Made by a program: the position numbers and the translations under genes. This document shows, in pieces, positions 39,173 through 48,153 of a stretch of DNA of 48,153 bases. A model generated the notes under the pieces. That model did no database searches. It saw nothing but the letters and a program-made list of their open reading frames with translations, and had not been told where the DNA came from. Position 1 is the stretch's first letter, and every line of letters begins with the position of its first letter. Source of the DNA: Minisyncoccota bacterium (GTDB lineage: Bacteria > Patescibacteriota > Minisyncoccia > Phycocordibacterales > CAJBRS01); assembly GCA_017881075.1 (NCBI GenBank), contig JADGRH010000006.1, positions 1-48,153 on the forward strand, given 5' to 3'.

Positions 39173-40141
39173 TTATTTCCTATCCTTCTCATCAAAACCA
39201 CCAGCAACGGTCATCTCGGCTTTTAATGCTGGATATGGGTCGTAGCCTTCAAGCGTGACCATCTCGGGTCGGAAACTATCCAGGTCTTTTGCTTCGTCGC
39301 TGATGATTAATTTCGGAAAAGGTTTTGGTTCACGGGTAATTTGTTCCTTTACTTGATCCATATGATTATAATAAATATGAGCATCACCTAAGGTGTGAAT
39401 AAATTCTCCCGGTTCATAACCACATATTTTAGCCAAGATCATGGTGAGAGCAGAGTAGCTTGCAATGTTGAATGGCACGCCGAGAAACATGTCACAACTT
39501 CGCTGATAGAGAAGACATGAGAGCTTACCACCGGCCACATTAAAATGAAAAAGGATGTGACAAAGAGGAAACGAGAGAGCCTCACCGGGCTTGGCCATAC
39601 CATATAAAAATTGAGGATTCCAAGCAGATAAAACGGCATGTTTTCTATCTGGGAAATTTTTCAAGGTATCTACTACCCAGGCTAACTGGTCAATTTTTCG
39701 TCCGTCTGCCGTCTGCCAGGCACGCCATTGCTCACCATAAATATGGGGCAATTCTCCATGATCTTTAGCAAACTGATCGTCTGTTTTTATCTTCTCAACA
39801 AATTCCTCTTTTGTGAGGGGTGGTAATTCTCCTTTGTCCGCCTTCTTCTTATAGATTTTGTAAGGATAGTCATTCCAAATAGGATTCTTGTGATCAATTA
39901 AATATTTAATATTCGTTTGTCCAGACATAAACCAGTAGAGCTCGCTTATAATACTATTCCACGGAACTTTCTTGGTGGTAAGAAGAGGAAATCCTTTAGA
40001 TAGGTCAAAGCGCATTTGACGACCAAAGACGCTGGTTAAGCCCATACCAGTATTATGATCATGCTTCACTACCCCGTTCTCCATAATATCCTTGAGGAGG
40101 TTGATATATTGATATTCGGGATGAGAGTTTTGCATATCCAT
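39173..40141 (-). CDS. thyA: Thymidylate synthase
   Basis: 'LPLCHILFHFNVAGGKLSCLLYQRSCDMFLGVPFNIASYSALTMI' as 'FPLCHILFHFNV...QRSCDMFLGVPFNIASYS'; ThyA active-site cysteine and QRS.D signature. Confidence 0.96.
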   Translation of the reverse strand: MDMQNSHPEYQYINLLKDIMENGVVKHDHNTGMGLTSVFGRQMRFDLSKGFPLLTTKKVPWNSIISELYWFMSGQTNIKYLIDHKNPIWNDYPYKIYKKKADKGELPPLTKEEFVEKIKTDDQFAKDHGELPHIYGEQWRAWQTADGRKIDQLAWVVDTLKNFPDRKHAVLSAWNPQFLYGMAKPGEALSFPLCHILFHFNVAGGKLSCLLYQRSCDMFLGVPFNIASYSALTMILAKICGYEPGEFIHTLGDAHIYYNHMDQVKEQITREPKPFPKLIISDEAKDLDSFRPEMVTLEGYDPYPALKAEMTVAGGFDEKDRK

Positions 40142-40144
40142 AAA

Positions 40145-40735
40145 TTATTTACTTTTTCTTTTTATCCTTAAAAGATTTCTCTTTAAAGCGGTGGATCGTT
40201 TTGGCGGAATGTAGCCTCGCATATTATCACTGGAGTATCTGCCCACTTTTTTATATTCCGTCATTGGAGAGCTAGAGAGGGTGGAGAAGGTCAGTTGGGC
40301 AATGGACATTCCGGGGTGGAGAATGATCGGTACGTTATTGAGGTTACAGAGCTCCAATGCCACATTCAGAAAATGCCCTGGATTGATGAGGCTAGCTGAA
40401 TTGTGGACCAAAAGACCAATTCTAGCGAGACTGGATTTTCCATTTACTTCCACCATATATTTACTTGAACCAAAATAATCTTTGGAGAAACCAAGAATGC
40501 TTAACCCCGGGTGAAGAACAAAAGTTTCTCCTTTGGTTAACTCAATATCGTGAGTCTTTGGAAAGATTTTATTGACTGGATCAATAAAAGCGGACCGGTA
40601 GGGATGATTGACGATAAATTTGTTGCCGAGCAAAATGTCATAGCTTGCTGGTCGAAGACGGCTAGGGTCAAAATCGGAGAGGACGATATCCCCTGCCTTA
40701 ACTGCTTTCTTTATATCAACGTCTGATAGAAACAT
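40145..40735 (-). CDS. dcd: dCTP deaminase
   Basis: 'RPASYDILLGNKFIV', 'VEVNGKSSLARIGLLVHNSASLINPGHFLNVALELCN'. Confidence 0.88.
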   Translation of the reverse strand: MFLSDVDIKKAVKAGDIVLSDFDPSRLRPASYDILLGNKFIVNHPYRSAFIDPVNKIFPKTHDIELTKGETFVLHPGLSILGFSKDYFGSSKYMVEVNGKSSLARIGLLVHNSASLINPGHFLNVALELCNLNNVPIILHPGMSIAQLTFSTLSSSPMTEYKKVGRYSSDNMRGYIPPKRSTALKRNLLRIKRKSK

Positions 40736-40743
40736 GATGGTTA

Positions 40744-41421
40744 TTATTCAATATTAAAGACTTTATCAGTTCCATAGTACTCGGGCCAGTGGCTGTTGTA
40801 AAAGGAGAACATTCTCTCCAGCCGATCTTGTTTAAGCTCTTCCACCCCGAAGTCGCTCATTAACGAAACCAAAGACTCCTTGGTTGCGGCCGTCTTGCTT
40901 TCATCGTCTACAACATTTTCAAATTCAGCCAGGTATCCGTAACCGGCATTCTTATCGATACAGATGGTCGTATCGCCCATTTTATACTCTTCCCTTTCTC
41001 TTGACCACTTGGCCTGGTATTCCAGACCGGAGACCAAAAGAAGTTGATCCAGAGCCTCCAAACTCATCTTCATCTCGGCTTCAAATTCTATTCTGGAGAC
41101 GCTATGCGTGCTTGAATGATCGTCAAGAGAAACTTTCATGACCAGTAAAACCTTTTCATTCGTCTGCCGAGTCCTGATGGAGAAATTTTTTCCGCGCGTG
41201 ACCAGGTCGGAAAAAATTTCTCTCTTCTCTTCCGGAATATGTAGCAAAACATCGTCATGAAATTTTTTCAGATCAGTGTAAGTAAAATAATGATTAAGCT
41301 GTTTGTCCTGAACCGTTGTCGCAAGCTTTCCGCCCTTCTCTGCGATCTTCTCTCGCAAAGCGTCCGCATTCTCCTTGCTCCCCAGCAGACTTTTTATCTC
41401 GATTTCGTATTTCTTGGACAT
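40744..41421 (-). CDS. CYTH-domain (class IV adenylate cyclase / thiamine triphosphatase-like) protein
   Basis: N-terminal 'YEIEIKSLLG' ExExK motif and alternating charged beta strands. Confidence 0.75.
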   Translation of the reverse strand: MSKKYEIEIKSLLGSKENADALREKIAEKGGKLATTVQDKQLNHYFTYTDLKKFHDDVLLHIPEEKREIFSDLVTRGKNFSIRTRQTNEKVLLVMKVSLDDHSSTHSVSRIEFEAEMKMSLEALDQLLLVSGLEYQAKWSREREEYKMGDTTICIDKNAGYGYLAEFENVVDDESKTAATKESLVSLMSDFGVEELKQDRLERMFSFYNSHWPEYYGTDKVFNIE

Positions 41422-41459
41422 GATGAATAGAGTATAGCAAAAATGTTATTATATAAGTT

Positions 41460-41972
41460 ATGATCAGACCATTTATCATTGCAGCAATGACGGCTGACGG
41501 TTTTATTGCCAAGGATGCCAATCATGCCGCTTTTTGGACGAGCAAGGAGGATAAGGCGCGCTTCGTGGAATTGACGAAGCGCGCCGGGGTGGTGGTGATG
41601 GGTTCGCAGACATATAAAACTCTTCCCAGACCACTCGCCGATCGAGTAAACATTGTTTATTCAAGAGATAAACATTTTGAGGGCACGGAAACGACTCAGG
41701 ACGAGCCGCGCGTGCTTCTGGCGAAGCTAGAAACACGCGGACTGAAAGAAGTAGCTATTTGCGGAGGCTCGCAAATCTACACCATGTTTATGAAAGCCAA
41801 AGTGGTAGATAAACTCTATCTCACTATTGAACCACTGATCTTTGGTAAGGGTATTACTTTATTTAAAGAAGATTTGCTTGCCGACCTAACTCTTTTATCT
41901 CACGTCAAAACAGAAAGTGGTACTTTGCTTCTGGAATATAAAGTGGAATATCACGGGGCACAAAAATTTTAA
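41460..41972 (+). CDS. folA: Dihydrofolate reductase / RibD C-terminal-like protein
   Basis: 'MIRPFIIAAMTADGFIAKD', 'VVMGSQTYKTLPRPLADRVNIVYSR', 'VAICGGSQIYTMFMKAKVVDKLYLTIEP'. Confidence 0.75.
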   Translation: MIRPFIIAAMTADGFIAKDANHAAFWTSKEDKARFVELTKRAGVVVMGSQTYKTLPRPLADRVNIVYSRDKHFEGTETTQDEPRVLLAKLETRGLKEVAICGGSQIYTMFMKAKVVDKLYLTIEPLIFGKGITLFKEDLLADLTLLSHVKTESGTLLLEYKVEYHGAQKF

Positions 41973-41975
41973 AAT

Positions 41976-41999
41976 AAAAACCGGACCTCAGGCGTCCGG
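41976..41999 (-). terminator. Terminator downstream of dut-like gene
   Basis: CCGGAC-N7-GTCCGG with T-run on minus strand. Confidence 0.6.
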
Positions 42000-42011
42000 A
42001 ATAGAAAGCAA

Positions 42012-42728
42012 TCAATAATAACCAGTGGAACCAAATCCACCTGAACCACGAATGGTTTTCGGCAAATCTTCGTATCGATCCACCTTGGTGACCGTAGGAA
42101 TTATCGCCCGTTGATAAATACTTTGGGCAATTTTCATATGAAGACCAATTTCGAATGAATAACTGTTGCGATTCAAAACAAGTACGCCAGCTTCGCCCCG
42201 GTAATCCGGATCAACGGTTCCTGGCGCATTAGTCACTGTTATATTCTTTCTTGAGGCGTAGCCGCTTCGAGGCGCAACCCAGTAGAACATTGGGAACTCC
42301 ATGGCAGTAACAATGCCGAGGCCTACGGTTACTGATTCATTAGGATCCATTCGATAAACCAGTCTTCCTTTATTTTCACGTTGAGTGCCCAGACCTATTT
42401 TCCGTGACAATTCGGAATCAGGCGGCATTAACTCATCAAAATTAAAGATGGTTTTGCGGAGATGTTTGTGGACTGGGTCCATCTCATCGGCAGAAACAAT
42501 GGACCGAATGAAGCCATCATAACCGATAGAGCCGTCTGTGCTTCTCTTTGGTTCTTTGCCTCCCTCTAAAACATGCATAAAGATATGATTTCTCCGAATT
42601 TCTTCTTCCTCAAGCTTGGCCTGAATGATGGGAAAGAGTATTTCTCCCACCATCTTCTTGTCCTGAAGGATTTCTCGAACGAGAACGGCTAGGTCTCTCT
42701 TAGTTGCTTTTTTAGCGATCTTTTTCAT
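42012..42728 (-). CDS. dut: dUTPase family protein with N-terminal extension
   Basis: 'APRSGYASRKNITVTNAPGTVDPDYRGEAGVLVLN' and C-terminal 'RGSGGFGSTGYY' dUTPase motifs. Confidence 0.85.
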   Translation of the reverse strand: MKKIAKKATKRDLAVLVREILQDKKMVGEILFPIIQAKLEEEEIRRNHIFMHVLEGGKEPKRSTDGSIGYDGFIRSIVSADEMDPVHKHLRKTIFNFDELMPPDSELSRKIGLGTQRENKGRLVYRMDPNESVTVGLGIVTAMEFPMFYWVAPRSGYASRKNITVTNAPGTVDPDYRGEAGVLVLNRNSYSFEIGLHMKIAQSIYQRAIIPTVTKVDRYEDLPKTIRGSGGFGSTGYY

Positions 42729-42777
42729 AAGGTGTTTCTACTTTCCACCTTACTGGTTTTTCAAAAATTGGCAAGAG

Positions 42778-42814
42778 AAAAGGCCCGGTCAACCTTCAGC
42801 TGACCGGGCCTTTT
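42778..42814. terminator. Terminator after rplK
   Basis: AAAAGGCCCGGTCA-N9-TGACCGGGCCTTTT. Confidence 0.85.
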
Positions 42815-42825
42815 CTAATATAAAA

Positions 42826-43248
42826 CTATTTCACCTCCACTCCCATTGACCTCGCACTCCCCTCAATAATCCGAGAAGCTGCTTCAATATCATTAGCATT
42901 TAGATCAACCATTTTCTTTTCGGCGATCTCACGAATCTTTGCTTTGGAAATAGTACCTACTTTTTTAGTAGTATTTGCGCCGGAACCTTTTTCAATACCA
43001 ATTGATTTTAATATCAGACTACTCGCCGGCTCGGTTTTGTAGATCATCTTGTAGCTTCGGTCTTCGTAAACCTCCACAATGGTCGGCACGGTTTCTCCTT
43101 TGCGATTTTTAGTCTCCTCATTGAAACGTTTGACGAATTCGCCAATATTAATACCGGCACCTCCAAGAGTCGGGCCCAATTGTTGACCCGGCACGGCAGC
43201 GCCTCCCGGGATCTGCATTTTTAAGATTTTGGTGATTTTTTTTGCCAT
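42826..43248 (-). CDS. rplK: 50S ribosomal protein L11
   Basis: 'MAKKITKILKMQIPGGAAVPGQQLGPTLGGAGINIGEFVKRFNEETKNRKGETVPTIVEVYEDRSY'. Confidence 0.97.
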   Translation of the reverse strand: MAKKITKILKMQIPGGAAVPGQQLGPTLGGAGINIGEFVKRFNEETKNRKGETVPTIVEVYEDRSYKMIYKTEPASSLILKSIGIEKGSGANTTKKVGTISKAKIREIAEKKMVDLNANDIEAASRIIEGSARSMGVEVK

Positions 43249-43263
43249 GGTTTGAAATGTACC

Positions 43264-43809
43264 TTAAATTTTTTTGACTTGCAAGAAATCGAGCTCTACC
43301 GGTGTCTCTCGTCCAAACATTGAAACCAGGACCTTTACCTTACCTCTCTCTTCATCCACCTCACTGACCTTTCCTTCCAACTCTTTAAACGGCCCATCGG
43401 CAATAATAATGGCGTCGCCTATATCAAGATCAATATTGTGCTTAACAGTATCAGTATTCATCCGCTTGAAAAGAGCCTCTACTTCATCCCTCTCCAAAGG
43501 CACCGGATAAATTCCAGAGCCGACAAAGCCAGTGACGCGAGGAGTATTACGTACCACGAACCAGGAATCATCTGTGACAATCATATCCACTAAAATGTAG
43601 CCCGGGTATATTTTTTCTTCTTCTTCCACTCGCTTACCACCCTTAATCTTTATTTTCTTCTCTGTTGGAACAAGAACACCAAAGATCTTGTCTTCCATAC
43701 CTAATGACTCAATGCGTTGTTTCAGATTTCTCATTACAGCATTTTCATAGCCGGCGTAAGTATGAATGGCGTACCAATTTCGTTCACTTTCTAATTGCTG
43801 TTTGCTCAT
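43264..43809 (-). CDS. nusG: Transcription termination/antitermination protein NusG
   Basis: 'NWYAIHTYAGYENAVMRNLKQRIESLGMEDKIFGVLVPTEKK', 'KYPGYILVDM'-like, KOW 'VEALFKRM...GDAIIIADGPFKELEGKVSEVDEERGKVKVLVSMFGRETPVELDF'. Confidence 0.97.
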   Translation of the reverse strand: MSKQQLESERNWYAIHTYAGYENAVMRNLKQRIESLGMEDKIFGVLVPTEKKIKIKGGKRVEEEEKIYPGYILVDMIVTDDSWFVVRNTPRVTGFVGSGIYPVPLERDEVEALFKRMNTDTVKHNIDLDIGDAIIIADGPFKELEGKVSEVDEERGKVKVLVSMFGRETPVELDFLQVKKI

Positions 43810-43812
43810 GTT

Positions 43813-43992
43813 TTAAATAAGAACCTTTTGAAGTAAATAGCTAAAAAGAGAATCAAAGAGTCCGAGATAGGCGGCGACAAATAAAGAAACGAGAATGACA
43901 ATAATCGTATAGTTAATGGACTGTGAGCGGGTTGGCCAACTCACATGCTTCATTTCTATTCTGGTTTCTTTTAAATAGTCTGTTAAACCCAT
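43813..43992 (-). CDS. secE: Preprotein translocase subunit SecE (59 aa, below the ORF-track cutoff)
   Basis: Hand translation: MGLTDYLKETRIEMKHVSWPTRSQSINYTIIVILVSLFVAAYLGLFDSLFSYLLQKVLI; directly upstream of nusG. Confidence 0.93.
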   Translation of the reverse strand: MGLTDYLKETRIEMKHVSWPTRSQSINYTIIVILVSLFVAAYLGLFDSLFSYLLQKVLI

Positions 43993-44003
43993 GTTTTTTT
44001 ACT

Positions 44004-44053
44004 AAAAAACCCCTCGGGGGGTATGGGAGAATCATACCCCCTCCGAGAAAAAA
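44004..44053. terminator. Hairpin terminator between SIMPL gene and secE
   Basis: CTCGGGGGGTATG-GGAGAAT-CATACCCCCTCCGAG flanked by A- and T-runs. Confidence 0.7.
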
Positions 44054-44061
44054 GTCAAATT

Positions 44062-44844
44062 TTATCTTATTTCGTAAGTAATTGTTACATCCGAAGTGAT
44101 TTTGTTTTGTCCAGTTTGAATATCAGGAGTTGGAGCGACACTGGCAGAGTCGGCGGAAGAGAGGGCTGTTTTTGCATACATAATGGGACTAGGACTATTG
44201 CCTGATTCAGTAAAGCTAATGACGCGCCCGAGGTGAACACCCAGGTCCTTAGCTAATTGTTTTCCTTCAGCTTGAGCCTTTTGAATTGCCATTTGGCGAG
44301 CTTGCTCCTTCAGAGCGTCAGGATTATCAATGGTAAACGAGAGACTGCTGATATTGCTTACTCCGAGTGATCCCACGCCAGATAAGATTGCTCCAGATTT
44401 TGATGGGTCGCGAAGTTTAACAGAGAGAGTCTCGGTCACTTCATAGCCACTAATGGTCTGGTTACCGGAAGGAGGACATGGGCCAAATTGTGGACAAGCA
44501 ACGTTAGTATATTTATAAGTAGGATTTACATTGTAATCGGTCGTTTGAATGTCTTTCTGATTAATGCCGTTCTTCTTCAAGAAATCAATGGCCATATTGG
44601 CAACCGTTGTCATCTTATTTTGAGCCTCCGGAACAGCCGCGGCCTGACCCAGAGCGCTAAAACTGAAAGTGGCAATGTCTGGAGAAGCGAAGACTTCACC
44701 GTGACCGACTACGTTTATGGCGTGAAGATTATTAGCATCACTTCTGTATCCGTAATCATGACCGTGACAGAAAATAATGGCTAAAATTATGACAACAATG
44801 ACGATTCCCCAAAATTTTTTACTTCTTAAGTGATCTTCGATCAT
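44062..44844 (-). CDS. SIMPL (DUF541) domain protein, membrane anchored
   Basis: 'INVVGHGEVFASPDIATFSFSA...DIQTTDYNVNPTYKY...SGYEVTETLSVKLRD'. Confidence 0.85.
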   Translation of the reverse strand: MIEDHLRSKKFWGIVIVVIILAIIFCHGHDYGYRSDANNLHAINVVGHGEVFASPDIATFSFSALGQAAAVPEAQNKMTTVANMAIDFLKKNGINQKDIQTTDYNVNPTYKYTNVACPQFGPCPPSGNQTISGYEVTETLSVKLRDPSKSGAILSGVGSLGVSNISSLSFTIDNPDALKEQARQMAIQKAQAEGKQLAKDLGVHLGRVISFTESGNSPSPIMYAKTALSSADSASVAPTPDIQTGQNKITSDVTITYEIR

Positions 44845-44870
44845 ATTTTTAATATTAATGATAATTAATT

Positions 44871-45752
44871 CTATCTTAGCAAATTTTGTTTCTTATAGGC
44901 ATCGATTAAATTCTGAAAAAGAGAGGCTACTGTCATCGGACCCACTCCTCCCGGTACTGGGGAAATTGCTTTGACTTTCTTTTCAACCGCTTGAAAATCC
45001 ACATCCCCTACCATCTTAGACGATGGAGTCTCTTCCTGTAGTTTTTTAACCGACCGCCTTACCATATTAATTCCTACATCGACGATTACCTGACCTTTAT
45101 TGACGTGCTTCGGGCCAATTAATTTCGGTACACCGGCTGCCACAATTAAAATCTCTGCTGCTTTGGTAAGTTCTCGAAGGTTCTTGCTGTGACTATGAGC
45201 AATAGTGACTGTGGCATTTTCGTTAAGCAAGGTAATAGCAATCGGTTTACCCACTAAAATGGATCGGCCAATGACTAAGACCTTTCTGCCGACTAATGGA
45301 ACTTTGTGGGATTTCAATAAATCTTTCACTCCGCGAGCGGTAGCTGGAATATAACCATCGTTTTGGGCGGCAAAAAGTTTCTGAACATTCTCGGAATGCA
45401 TACCGTCCACATCTTTCAGAGGATTCATTGATTCAATGATTTTATTCTTATTCAGCTGAGTCGGAATAGGAAGCTGGACAATTATGCCGTTAACCTTTCG
45501 ATCGGCATTAAGTTTTTTGATTATGGAGAGAATTTCTTTTTCTTTAACATTGACCGGTAGAGAAAAATGCCTGACCTTAGCCCCGATTCTTTCAGCAAAT
45601 AATTTCTTCTGGTTAATGTAAGCATTCGATTCGGAGAGTTTTCCTATTTGAATAATGGTCAAAGTCGGAATACTTTTAAAACTCCCGATTTCGCCTTTCA
45701 GTCGGGAAGCGATTCTATCTCGAATGATTTTGCCGCTTAATATTTTAGTCAT
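44871..45752 (-). CDS. folD: Bifunctional methylenetetrahydrofolate dehydrogenase/cyclohydrolase
   Basis: 'VNGIIVQLPIPTQLNKNKIIESMNPLKDVDGMH', 'VLVIGRSILVGKPIAITLLNENATVTIAHS', 'ISPVPGGVGPMTVASLFQN'. Confidence 0.96.
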   Translation of the reverse strand: MTKILSGKIIRDRIASRLKGEIGSFKSIPTLTIIQIGKLSESNAYINQKKLFAERIGAKVRHFSLPVNVKEKEILSIIKKLNADRKVNGIIVQLPIPTQLNKNKIIESMNPLKDVDGMHSENVQKLFAAQNDGYIPATARGVKDLLKSHKVPLVGRKVLVIGRSILVGKPIAITLLNENATVTIAHSHSKNLRELTKAAEILIVAAGVPKLIGPKHVNKGQVIVDVGINMVRRSVKKLQEETPSSKMVGDVDFQAVEKKVKAISPVPGGVGPMTVASLFQNLIDAYKKQNLLR

Positions 45753-47062
45753 GATTGTTTGGGAGAGATAAGAGGCCAGATAATTGACTTGGTCATCTTC
45801 AATACTTGTTTACCAAAAAAAGAGCCTGCTCGCAAGAATAAGATAAAAAAGGTCACCGCAAAAAGACCGAGAGCATATCCGCCAATAATATCACTTAACC
45901 AATGAACATTTAAGTAAAGACGGCTAAAACCAACAAGAAGTATTAAGACGATTACTCCGACAAGTAGTAACATTCTATGACTGTCCTTTTTTAAATCTCT
46001 TCGCAGACAATGAAAAAGAAGGATTCCAAAGATGGTAATGAAGGTGGCGTGGCCGCTCGGAAAACTAAAATTGGAAACACCGAGTAACGGTTCAAGTGGC
46101 CGAGGAACCCCAGTAATAAGTTTCAAAAAATATTGGGCCACGGTGCCAAAAGCCAGAGCCAGAAATGAGAGTAGGCTGTAATAATACTCTCGGCGAGATA
46201 ATAGATAGCCGATGAAAAGACAAGTTAAAAAGAAAACGCTGACCGGGTTTAGAAAATTAGTGATTACAATCATTATTTCAATCATGACAGGATTCCAGAG
46301 AGTGGAAATAAAGTGGTTGACCACGAAATCCACTCGATAAAACCACTCGTGGGCCAGAACATCTTCTAGGGCCTTGGCAAAAACATAGATGGAAAGAATA
46401 TTAAGAGCCAGAGCATAAATATGATATTTTTGAAAAAGATGCTGTTTTTTATTTACAAATCGATAACCGTAAAAAATAATAATGCTAAAAATGATGGCGG
46501 AAAGAAAAACTAAATTAATATAATGGGAAGCGGTTTGATAGCTTTGACTAAAAATGATACCGAGAAATACATGGCTGAAAGACCAAAGCAGAACGGAAAT
46601 GGCTTCAAGGCCGGCAAATTTCCAGATACTGATTTCAGATAGTCCCGCCAGAAATGGAGCCAGTGAACGAGTCAAGTAACTAAAGCGACCAATTATTAAT
46701 GCTTTAGCCTGATGAGTTTTTAAGAGCTGGCGACTCTTGTCAATATGTTCTTCTTTTAGGAAGAAATACTTACCATAACGAGAAAGAAGATGTTGTCCAT
46801 ATATTTTACCTATAATATAAGCCAAGAAATCACCTAAATATGCTCCCACAATTGCAAAGATAATAACCGGCCAAAACTCCAAGACCCCACCCCGAACTAG
46901 GACTCCACCCAGAATGACCGAGATTCCACCCGGTGAGATATATCCGAGTATAGGTAAGCCTTCTAAAAAAGAAGCTAGGATAATAATGAGATAACCCCAG
47001 TGACCGAAAAAAGGGATAAGAGTTTGAAAAAGATGAAGATAATGAAAATGATTTCTAAACAT
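45749..47062 (-). CDS. DedA-PAP2 fusion membrane protein
   Basis: N-terminal DedA/VTT 'GHWGYLIIILASFLEGLPILGYISPGG...GAYLGDFLAYIIG', C-terminal PAP2 'KLITGVPRPLEP...FPSGHATF...GFSRLYLNVHWLSDIIGG'. MFRN start at 47062 preferred. Confidence 0.88.
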   Translation of the reverse strand: MFRNHFHYLHLFQTLIPFFGHWGYLIIILASFLEGLPILGYISPGGISVILGGVLVRGGVLEFWPVIIFAIVGAYLGDFLAYIIGKIYGQHLLSRYGKYFFLKEEHIDKSRQLLKTHQAKALIIGRFSYLTRSLAPFLAGLSEISIWKFAGLEAISVLLWSFSHVFLGIIFSQSYQTASHYINLVFLSAIIFSIIIFYGYRFVNKKQHLFQKYHIYALALNILSIYVFAKALEDVLAHEWFYRVDFVVNHFISTLWNPVMIEIMIVITNFLNPVSVFFLTCLFIGYLLSRREYYYSLLSFLALAFGTVAQYFLKLITGVPRPLEPLLGVSNFSFPSGHATFITIFGILLFHCLRRDLKKDSHRMLLLVGVIVLILLVGFSRLYLNVHWLSDIIGGYALGLFAVTFFILFLRAGSFFGKQVLKMTKSIIWPLISPKQS

Positions 47063-47070
47063 ACAATATG

Positions 47071-47769
47071 CTAAATTTTTTCTTCTGTTTCTATACGACC
47101 ATAATCGTTCCAGACAACAAGATTCCAGCCGAGATTGGCTCGGGGCTCCTCCAGCCTTTTCCACTTCCACCATCCGATCTCGTCTTGCTCGTAAGTGCAG
47201 AGAGTGATACCGGCATTTTCGAGCGGATTAAGAAAAGTGAACTTGGCTAAATGAGAAGAGGTTAATTTCTCACCGAGTTCAATAAAACTGGCTACTGTAC
47301 GCAAGAAAATGTGATGAGTGACGCAGAGAATGCGACTCTCCGAACGATTTTCTAAAAAACGTAGTAGTGCACGCGCCCGATCTTTCAAATCGTCAAAATT
47401 TTCTTCATCCGAGTAGCGAAGGGCGTTGGTGTGAAAACTACGATCGATGCGATCAAGAATGTTTGCTACTTCCGGATCTTCGGAGGGTCGACCAATGATC
47501 TCCTTAGGGTTGCGTCGTTCGGCCAATAAGTCCGAGAGGATGAGCGGCGCATGGATCCTCTCGGAAATGATCTGCGCCGTCTCCTCAGCGCGGGTAAACG
47601 GACTGGCAATAATGATATCCACTGGAATATTAACAAAACGCTCGGCCACGAAGAGCGCCTGCTCGCGGCCGAGCGCACTTAAATGTCCCTCCGCCCCTTG
47701 ACGAATATTTCGAGCATTCAATTCGCTCTCTCCATGCCGAACAAAATAGATTTGTTTCTTCTTTATCAT
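47071..47769 (-). CDS. Histidine phosphatase family protein
   Basis: 'IYFVRHGESELNARNIRQGAEGHLSALGREQALFVAERF...ITHH'-type signature with RHGE and late His motif 'CVTHHIFLRT'. Confidence 0.9.
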   Translation of the reverse strand: MIKKKQIYFVRHGESELNARNIRQGAEGHLSALGREQALFVAERFVNIPVDIIIASPFTRAEETAQIISERIHAPLILSDLLAERRNPKEIIGRPSEDPEVANILDRIDRSFHTNALRYSDEENFDDLKDRARALLRFLENRSESRILCVTHHIFLRTVASFIELGEKLTSSHLAKFTFLNPLENAGITLCTYEQDEIGWWKWKRLEEPRANLGWNLVVWNDYGRIETEEKI

Positions 47770-47804
47770 CTGCTCTATTATACTAGATTGACTCTTCCAT
47801 TTTC

Positions 47805-48153
47805 ATGAATTTCATATCAATTCATTTTCTGCCGTTTCTGATAGTCTACAAGTATCCGGCCCTTTTTATTATCGTCTTCATCGCAGCCTTCGTCTTTCCT
47901 CTACCTTCGACCTGGAGTCTCATCATCGCCAGCGGTCTTGCCGCTCGTGGCTACATGAATATTTACGCCGTCATTGGCATAGGGCTGGCGGCCAATATTC
48001 TCGGAGATAACTTGGGTTATTTTATCGGACGCCTTTACGGCCGGAAATTCCTATATCAAATCGGTCTTGGTTGGATATTTAAGAAAGACTGGTTCCGACG
48101 TCTGCAGGTTAATTTCAAAAATCACACCGGCAAATCCATCTTTATCAGTCGTT
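47805..48153 (+). CDS. DedA/VTT-family protein, partial (runs off right edge)
   Basis: Hand translation MNFISIHFLPFLIVYKYPALFIIVFIAAFVFPLPSTWSLIIASGLAARGYMNIYAVIGIGLAANILGDNLGYFIGRLYGRKF. Confidence 0.8.
   Translation, partial: MNFISIHFLPFLIVYKYPALFIIVFIAAFVFPLPSTWSLIIASGLAARGYMNIYAVIGIGLAANILGDNLGYFIGRLYGRKFLYQIGLGWIFKKDWFRRLQVNFKNHTGKSIFISR

Noticed and set aside
47062-47173. N-terminal extension of the DedA-PAP2 ORF
   Set aside because: The first 37 aa overlap the upstream phosphatase gene and do not look like DedA; start at 47062 preferred.

Overview
The 48 kb window looks like a compact chromosomal segment from a Patescibacteria/CPR (Parcubacteria-like) genome. This lineage call is an inference from gene content and style; no search was run. 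It starts inside a minus-strand 23S rRNA gene, whose 5' end lies near 2160 and which has no 16S or tRNA directly upstream. The rest is dense with housekeeping genes: rplJ-rplL, ftsK, recA, efp, rpsF-ssb-rpsR, tatD, metG, glyS, recO, purB, ileS, argS, glyA-thyA-dcd, a folA-like gene, dut, secE-nusG-rplK and folD. Among them are secreted or surface proteins: an LCAT-like hydrolase, a peptidoglycan-binding surface protein, SIMPL, DedA and DedA-PAP2 proteins. No CRISPR array, transposase or prophage was seen. Main points for follow-up: (1) an apparently intact histidine-phosphatase domain embedded in frame in IleRS; (2) an HTH regulator gene carrying a cluster of AAAGGACA motifs in three reading frames, with related operator-like palindromes over its own promoter; (3) three unrelated palindromic repeats inserted in frame in metG, ileS and argS; (4) a homologous ~100-bp element present twice in opposite orientation, bracketing hypothetical-dedA-efp; (5) a clustered dTMP/folate module next to a thymidylate-kinase-like protein with a degraded P-loop; (6) an EF-P with a non-canonical tip loop; (7) an L10 leader followed by an attenuator-like hairpin; (8) several structured intergenic regions. 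All calls come from reading the sequence by eye.
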